In this document: positions 59,935-64,000 of the stretch, piece by piece | Position numbering within the stretch: position 1 is the first letter of the stretch | Layout of the letters: the number at the start of each line of letters is the position of its first letter | From: a bacterium | GTDB lineage: Bacteria; Bacillota; Bacilli; Lactobacillales; Streptococcaceae | Assembly: GCA_905221145.1 (NCBI GenBank) | Contig: CAJNCA010000004.1 | Span: 78,774 to 142,773, forward strand | DNA length: 64,000 nucleotides | Reading direction: 5' to 3' | Translations under genes and position numbers: made by a program | Notes under the pieces: model-generated | The model's database searches: none | What the model was told of the DNA's origin: nothing | Seen by the model: the letters and a program-made list of their open reading frames with translations, nothing else

Positions 59935-60795
59935 ATGCTAGTTTTTTCAGAATACCAGACTGGAACAATTGACCTTTCCCTAAGCTTTTATGGATATGAA
60001 GAATGCACACCTAATTACTCTTTTGGTCCAGCCATTCGTGATACATACGTCCTACATTACATTACTAAAGGACAAGGTAAATTTCATTACAAAGGTAAAA
60101 TTGTTGATTTAAAAGAAGGAGATTTCTTTCTATTAAAACCAGATGAATTAACCTTTTATCAAGCAGATAGTGAGAAACCTTGGTCCTACTACTGGTTAGG
60201 AATAACAGGAGGAAAAGCCCCTGACTATTTTGCTCTTTCTCAAATTTCCGACCAATCCTATCTCATCCAATCTGAAACTTGTCATACACAGACAACTGCA
60301 AAACTCATCTCAGATATTGTCCGCTTCGCTCAGATTTCAAAATCAAATGAATTAGCTCAACTCCATATCATGGGACAACTCCATGAACTGATGTTTCATC
60401 TGGGGACTATTGCTCCCAATCAGAAAAAAAAGAATATTTCATCAACCCACCAACTCTATCTCGAATGCAAAAGATTAATTGATAGCCACTATCCTCAATC
60501 ACTTACAATTCAAGATTTAGCGAAAGAACTATCCGTTCACAGAAGCTACTTATCAAGCGTATTCAAAGAGTTTAACACCTTATCTCCCAAAGAATACCTA
60601 CACTACGTTCGAATGCATCGAGCTAAACAACTTCTCGAAAATACCCAAGAGTCCATCAAGGTAATTGCATACTCGGTAGGCTTTTCAGATCCACTACATT
60701 TTTCTAAAGCTTATAAACAATACTTTAACCAGACTCCAAGTCAAACAAGAAAAGAATATTCTCAACACCAACTAGTGAGAAAGGAAACACTATGA
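59935..60795 (+). CDS. msmR: AraC-family activator of the raf/msm operon
   Basis: A 286-residue regulator: N-terminal cupin sugar-binding domain ([32 protein letters not shown]) and two C-terminal AraC helix-turn-helix motifs ([48 protein letters not shown]). It matches MsmR/RafR by place and type. The start has AGGAGGTGG upstream. Divergent from aga and overlapping birA by four bp. Confidence 0.92.
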   Translation: MLVFSEYQTGTIDLSLSFYGYEECTPNYSFGPAIRDTYVLHYITKGQGKFHYKGKIVDLKEGDFFLLKPDELTFYQADSEKPWSYYWLGITGGKAPDYFALSQISDQSYLIQSETCHTQTTAKLISDIVRFAQISKSNELAQLHIMGQLHELMFHLGTIAPNQKKKNISSTHQLYLECKRLIDSHYPQSLTIQDLAKELSVHRSYLSSVFKEFNTLSPKEYLHYVRMHRAKQLLENTQESIKVIAYSVGFSDPLHFSKAYKQYFNQTPSQTRKEYSQHQLVRKETL

Positions 60796-61727
60796 AATCC
60801 TACCAAGCCGTCTACCAAATTCTAGCAAAAGAAAGCGATTATATCAGCGGAGAAAAGATTGCAGAAGAACTATCCCTCAGTCGAACATCGATTTGGAAAG
60901 CCATCAAGCGTCTAGAACAAGAAGGTATTGAAATTGATAGTATCAAAAACAAAGGATATAAACTAGTGAATGGAGACCTTATTCTTCCAGAACTTCTAGA
61001 ACAAAATCTTCCAATTAAAGTTAGCTTTAAAACTGAGACTAAATCAACACAACTCGATGCAAAAGAAGCAATTGATTTAGGACATGAAGCAAACACTCTC
61101 TATCTAGCTTCCTATCAAACAGCTGGTCGAGGCCGTTTCCAACGTTCTTTCTACTCCCCACAAGGTGGCATTTATATGACACTCCATCTTAAACCAAATC
61201 TTCCTTACGACAAATTACCGTCCTACACACTACTTGTAGCAGGAGCTATCTACAAAGCCATTAAGAACCTAACTTTAATAGATGTCGACATAAAATGGGT
61301 CAACGATATCTACCTCAAAAATCATAAAATTGGAGGCATTCTCACTGAAGCAATGACCTCTGTAGAAACAGGCTTAGTCACAGATATCATTATTGGAGTA
61401 GGAATCAACTTTACTATTAATAATTTCCCACAAGAATTAAAAGAAAAAGCTGCTAACTTATTTAAAGCACCAGCACCTATAACAAGAAATGAATTAATTA
61501 TCGAAATATGGCGCAGTTTCTTCGAAACACCAGAAGATGAGTTATTATACCTCTATAAAAAACAATCATTCGTTCTAGGAAAAGAAGTTACTTTCACACT
61601 AGATCAAAAAGACTACAAGGGACTTGCTAAAGACATCTCTGAAGGTGGAAAACTTTTAGTTCAATGTGATAACGGAAAAGAAATCTGGCTCAATAGCGGA
61701 GAAATTTCACTCAAGTGTTGGAAGTAA
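60792..61727 (+). CDS. birA: Biotin-protein ligase and repressor
   Basis: A 311-residue bifunctional enzyme: N-terminal winged helix (SGEKIAEELSLSRTSIWKAIKRLEQEGIEI), catalytic loop AGRGRFQRSF with GG-rich biotinyl-AMP site, KWVNDIYL with the catalytic Lys, and a C-terminal SH3-like domain. It biotinylates acetyl-CoA carboxylase and can repress biotin genes. Its ATGA start overlaps msmR, which is odd for an unrelated sugar regulator. Confidence 0.94.
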   Translation: MKSYQAVYQILAKESDYISGEKIAEELSLSRTSIWKAIKRLEQEGIEIDSIKNKGYKLVNGDLILPELLEQNLPIKVSFKTETKSTQLDAKEAIDLGHEANTLYLASYQTAGRGRFQRSFYSPQGGIYMTLHLKPNLPYDKLPSYTLLVAGAIYKAIKNLTLIDVDIKWVNDIYLKNHKIGGILTEAMTSVETGLVTDIIIGVGINFTINNFPQELKEKAANLFKAPAPITRNELIIEIWRSFFETPEDELLYLYKKQSFVLGKEVTFTLDQKDYKGLAKDISEGGKLLVQCDNGKEIWLNSGEISLKCWK

Positions 61728-61744
61728 AATAATACAATTATAAA

Positions 61745-61792
61745 GCTCTATAATATCTGTAGTGGGTAAATCCCCTATAGATATTATGGAGC
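61745..61792 (+). terminator. Hairpin in the left end of the ISL3 element
   Basis: GCTCTATAATATCTGTAGTG pairs with the complementary CCTATAGATATTATGGAGC, a stem of about 20 bp with two or three mismatches. It lies 18 nt after birA and could stop its transcription or shield the transposase from it. Confidence 0.6.
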
Positions 61793-61865
61793 CTATTTGT
61801 TGTAGAAAAAAGTCCCATATGACCTATAATGAAAAGCGACAAAACAACTCATTAGAAAGAATCAT

Positions 61866-63122
61866 ATGGAACAATTACATTTTATCACAAAACTATTCGA
61901 TATCAAAGGCCCAAACATCAAAATTCTAGATATCATCAATAGGGATACTCACAAAGAAATCATCGCTAAATTAGATTATGAAGCCCCATCTTGCCCTGAT
62001 TGCGGAAGTCAAATGAAGAAATATGACTTCCAAAAACCGTCGAAAATTCCTTATCTTGAGACAACTGGTATGCCTACTAGAATCCTCCTTAGAAAGCGTC
62101 GTTTTAAGTGCTATCATTGCTCGAAAATGCTGGTCGCTGAGACTTCTATCGTCAAGAAAAATCATCAAATCCCTCGTATTATCAACCAAAAAATTGCTCA
62201 TAAGCTGATTGAAAAGACTTCTATGACCGATATTGCACATCAGCTTTCCATTTCAACTTCAACTGTCATTCGCAAGCTCAATGACTTTCACTTTAAGCAT
62301 AACTTTAGCCAACTTCCTGAGATTATGTCCTGGGACGAGTATGCCTTTACCAAGGGAAAAATGAGTTTCATTGCACAAGACTTTGATAATCTAAACATTA
62401 TCACCGTTCTTGAAGGTAGAACACAAGCTATCATCCGAAATCACTTTCTGCGCTACGATAGAGCCGTTCGTTGTCAGGTGAAAATCATTACGATGGATAT
62501 GTTTAGCCCCTACTACGATATTGCCAGGAAACTTTTTCCTAACGCTAAAATCGTTCTCGACCGCTTTCACATTGTCCAACATCTCAGCCGTGCTATGAGT
62601 CGTGTCCGTGTCCAAATCATGAATCAATTTGAGCGAAAATCTCATGAATACAAGGCTATCAAACGCTACTGGAAGCTCATCCAGCAGGATAGTCGTAAAC
62701 TGAGTGATAAACGTTTTTATCGCCCTACTTTTCGCATGCACTTAACAAATAAAGAAATTCTAGACAAGCTTTTGAGCTATTCAGAAGACTTGAAATTCCA
62801 CTACAATCTCTATCAGCTCTTACTTTTTCATTTCCAGAATAAAGAGCCAGACAAATTTTTCGGACTTATCGAGGACAATCTAAAGCAGGTTCATCCTCTT
62901 TTTCAGACTGTCTTTAAAACCGTCCTAAAGGACAAAGAAAAGATTGTCAACGCCCTTCAACTACCCTACTCCAACGCCAAATTGGAAGCTACTAATAATC
63001 TCATCAAACTTATCAAACGAAATGCATTTGGTTTTCGGAACTTTGAAAACTTCAAAAAAGGAATTTTTATCGCTCTCAATATCAAAAAAGAAAGGACGAA
63101 ATGTGTCCTTTCTAGATTTTAG
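61866..63122 (+). CDS. ISL3-family transposase
   Basis: A 418-residue transposase with an N-terminal zinc-finger pair (CPDCGSQMKKYDF and KCYHCSKML), HTH (MTDIAHQLSISTSTVIRKLN), and a DDE-type core: SWDEYAFTKGKMSF, TMDMFSPYYDIARKLFPNAKIVLDRFHIVQHL, and LEATNNLIKLIKRNAFG with the final Glu. The frame is intact, so the element may be active. Resembles IS1167-type elements of pneumococci. Confidence 0.93.
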   Translation: MEQLHFITKLFDIKGPNIKILDIINRDTHKEIIAKLDYEAPSCPDCGSQMKKYDFQKPSKIPYLETTGMPTRILLRKRRFKCYHCSKMLVAETSIVKKNHQIPRIINQKIAHKLIEKTSMTDIAHQLSISTSTVIRKLNDFHFKHNFSQLPEIMSWDEYAFTKGKMSFIAQDFDNLNIITVLEGRTQAIIRNHFLRYDRAVRCQVKIITMDMFSPYYDIARKLFPNAKIVLDRFHIVQHLSRAMSRVRVQIMNQFERKSHEYKAIKRYWKLIQQDSRKLSDKRFYRPTFRMHLTNKEILDKLLSYSEDLKFHYNLYQLLLFHFQNKEPDKFFGLIEDNLKQVHPLFQTVFKTVLKDKEKIVNALQLPYSNAKLEATNNLIKLIKRNAFGFRNFENFKKGIFIALNIKKERTKCVLSRF

Positions 63123-63174
63123 CTTTTCTTCAACCCACTACAGTTGACAAAGAGCCTTTATACTATTATTCAAA

Positions 63175-63199
63175 AAAACAAAAAAGAGTTATGAACTCT
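63175..63199 (-). terminator. Terminator of the tRNA array
   Basis: GAGTT/AACTC hairpin with a T-rich tail on the minus strand, ten bases after tRNA-Ser. Confidence 0.65.
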
Positions 63200-63207
63200 C
63201 ATTAAAA

Positions 63208-63295
63208 CGGAGAATAAGGGATTCGAACCCTTGCGCCAGTTACCCGACCTAACGATTTAGCAAACCGTCCTCTTCAGCCTCTTGAGTAATTCTCC
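63208..63295 (-). tRNA. tRNA-Ser (anticodon GCT)
   Basis: Acceptor GGAGAAT/ATTCTCC, long variable arm, anticodon loop TTGCTAA. Last gene of the array. Confidence 0.95.
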
Positions 63296-63301
63296 TATTA
63301 A

Positions 63302-63375
<74 letters not shown>

Positions 63376-63409
63376 AAGTTAAAAACTTGGTAATTTGAAC
63401 AAAGTTCAA

Positions 63410-63480
63410 AGCGGGTGACGAGAATCGAACTCGCGACAACAGCTTGGAAGGCTGTAGTTTTACCACTAAACTACACCCGC
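63410..63480 (-). tRNA. tRNA-Gly (anticodon TCC)
   Basis: Acceptor GCGGGTG/CACCCGC, anticodon loop CTTCCAA, short D-arm, 71 nt. Confidence 0.95.
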
Positions 63481-63500
63481 ATAAATACTATAAATAAAAA

Positions 63501-63573
63501 TGGCGCGAGACGGAATCGAACCGCCGACACATGGAGCTTCAATCCATTGCTCTACCAACTGAGCTACCGAGCC
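63501..63573 (-). tRNA. tRNA-Phe (anticodon GAA)
   Basis: Acceptor GGCTCGG pairs with CTCGCGCC, with a T-C mismatch at the fourth pair. Anticodon loop TTGAAGC. Confidence 0.94.
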
Positions 63574-63576
63574 TTA

Positions 63577-63650
<74 letters not shown>

Positions 63651-63660
63651 TTAATACAAA

Positions 63661-63750
63661 AGGAGGATGTGGGATTCGAACCCACGCACGCTTTTACACG
63701 CCTGACGGTTTTCAAGACCGTTCCCTTCAGCCGGACTTGGGTAATCCTCC
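63661..63750 (-). tRNA. tRNA-Ser (anticodon TGA)
   Basis: Acceptor GGAGGAT/ATCCTCC, long variable arm, anticodon loop CTTGAAA, 90 nt. Confidence 0.95.
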
Positions 63751-63762
63751 ATATTATTCAAA

Positions 63763-63836
63763 TGGACCTTGTAGGACTTGAACCTACGACCACTCGGTTA
63801 TGAGCCGAGAGCTCTAACCAGCTGAGCTAAAGGTCC
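63763..63836 (-). tRNA. tRNA with anticodon CAT, probably Ile (lysidine type)
   Basis: Acceptor GGACCTT/AAGGTCC, anticodon loop CTCATAA. A different CAT tRNA next door has the elongator-Met sequence, and this acceptor matches the Bacillus Ile2 tRNA read AUA after lysidine modification by TilS. Automated callers would label it Met. Confidence 0.75.
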
Positions 63837-63849
63837 AACAAGATCTTTA

Positions 63850-63923
63850 TAGCGGCGAAGGGGATCGAACCCCCGACCTCCCGGGTATGAACCGGACGCT
63901 CTAGCCAGCTGAGCTACACCGCC
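63850..63923 (-). tRNA. Elongator tRNA-Met (anticodon CAT)
   Basis: Acceptor GGCGGTG with CGCCGCT (G-T first pair), anticodon loop TTCATAC, closely like Bacillus elongator tRNA-Met. Confidence 0.9.
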
Positions 63924-63928
63924 ATGAA

Positions 63929-64000
63929 TCGGGAAGACAGGATTCGAACCTGCGACACCTTGGTCCCAAACCAAGTACTCTACCAAGCTGAGCTACTTCC
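63929..64000 (-). tRNA. tRNA-Pro (anticodon TGG), cut by the window edge
   Basis: Anticodon loop TTTGGGA and T-arm are complete; the first two bases of the 5' acceptor strand lie outside the window. Confidence 0.92.

Larger units (their letters stand above)
61744..63156 (+). mobile_element. ISL3-family insertion sequence
   Basis: Imperfect terminal inverted repeats are visible: left AGCTCTATAATATCTGTAGT from 61744 and right (read on minus strand from 63156) GGCTCTTTGTCAACTGTAGT. They share CTGTAGTGGGT. One intact transposase lies between. No clear 8-bp target duplication was found. The element sits between birA and the tRNA array. Confidence 0.85.

Overview
The window reads as chromosome of a Streptococcus of the mitis group, that is S. 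mitis, S. oralis, S. pseudopneumoniae or a pneumococcus relative. The evidence is low G+C, two BOX elements of the pneumococcal type, and gene order that follows the pneumococcal chromosome as I recall it (aquaporin, pepF-rsmE-prmA, rarA, mgrA, Asp23 operon, prepilin peptidase, trp, exoA, xpt-pbuX, gal, czcD-sczA, ergothioneine transporter, raf, birA). It is not plain pneumococcus: several loci carry different cargo, and an island has entered between pnuC and egtU.

Layout. 1-9 kb: aquaporin, acetoin/diacetyl reductase, and a minus-strand housekeeping run (DUF3013, NUDIX, prmA, rsmE, pepF, a 37-codon membrane peptide), then rarA, a 6S RNA and tRNA-Lys. 9-14.7 kb: an Mga-type regulator, a five-gene envelope-stress operon (GlsB, AmaP, DUF2273, Asp23, CsbD), a dead IS1182-type transposase, an acetyltransferase and the prepilin peptidase. 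14.7-22.7 kb: trpEGDCFBA behind a Trp T-box, with a second trpB upstream that has its own promoter and its own Trp T-box. 22.7-30.9 kb: aminotransferase, sugar transferase, a heterodimeric ABC exporter, a BOX element, DUF421/DUF3290, exoA and a VOC protein. 31-36.2 kb: guanine riboswitch-xpt-pbuX, then a Sau3AI-like restriction-modification pair bracketed by a 29-bp direct repeat that is a duplicated terminator. 36.2-42.9 kb: thioesterase, a galK-HAD-galT operon with divergent galR, and the zinc pair czcD/sczA.

43-48.4 kb is the main accessory region. A truncated pnuC abuts an IS6-family (IS1216-like) fragment, which is fused in frame to the 3' end of a lactic-acid-bacterial plasmid repB. A nonsense-broken DUF536 gene and the first 53 codons of an hsdS follow. 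Next to this debris sits an intact, visibly G+C-richer ECF vitamin/metal-type transporter (two ATPases, EcfT, S component) with its own strong promoter and a structured leader. This looks like plasmid-borne cargo from a Lactobacillus-like donor.

48.4-64 kb: ergothioneine transporter egtU-egtV, a broken SnoaL-like gene, a MarR regulator with paired operators, an O-antigen-ligase-like protein, the raffinose/melibiose operon (aga, rafEFG, BOX, gtfA) with divergent msmR, birA, a complete ISL3-family element, and nine tRNA genes on the minus strand, the last cut by the window edge.

Most interesting points: the GATC-type Sau3AI-like system sitting where pneumococci carry DpnI/DpnII, with a GATC inside the methylase promoter -35 box; the tandem Trp T-boxes with duplicated trpB; the plasmid-derived ECF island; and a perfect 12-bp inverted repeat over the start of the envelope-stress operon. 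All functional statements rest on reading motifs and gene context; no database search was run.
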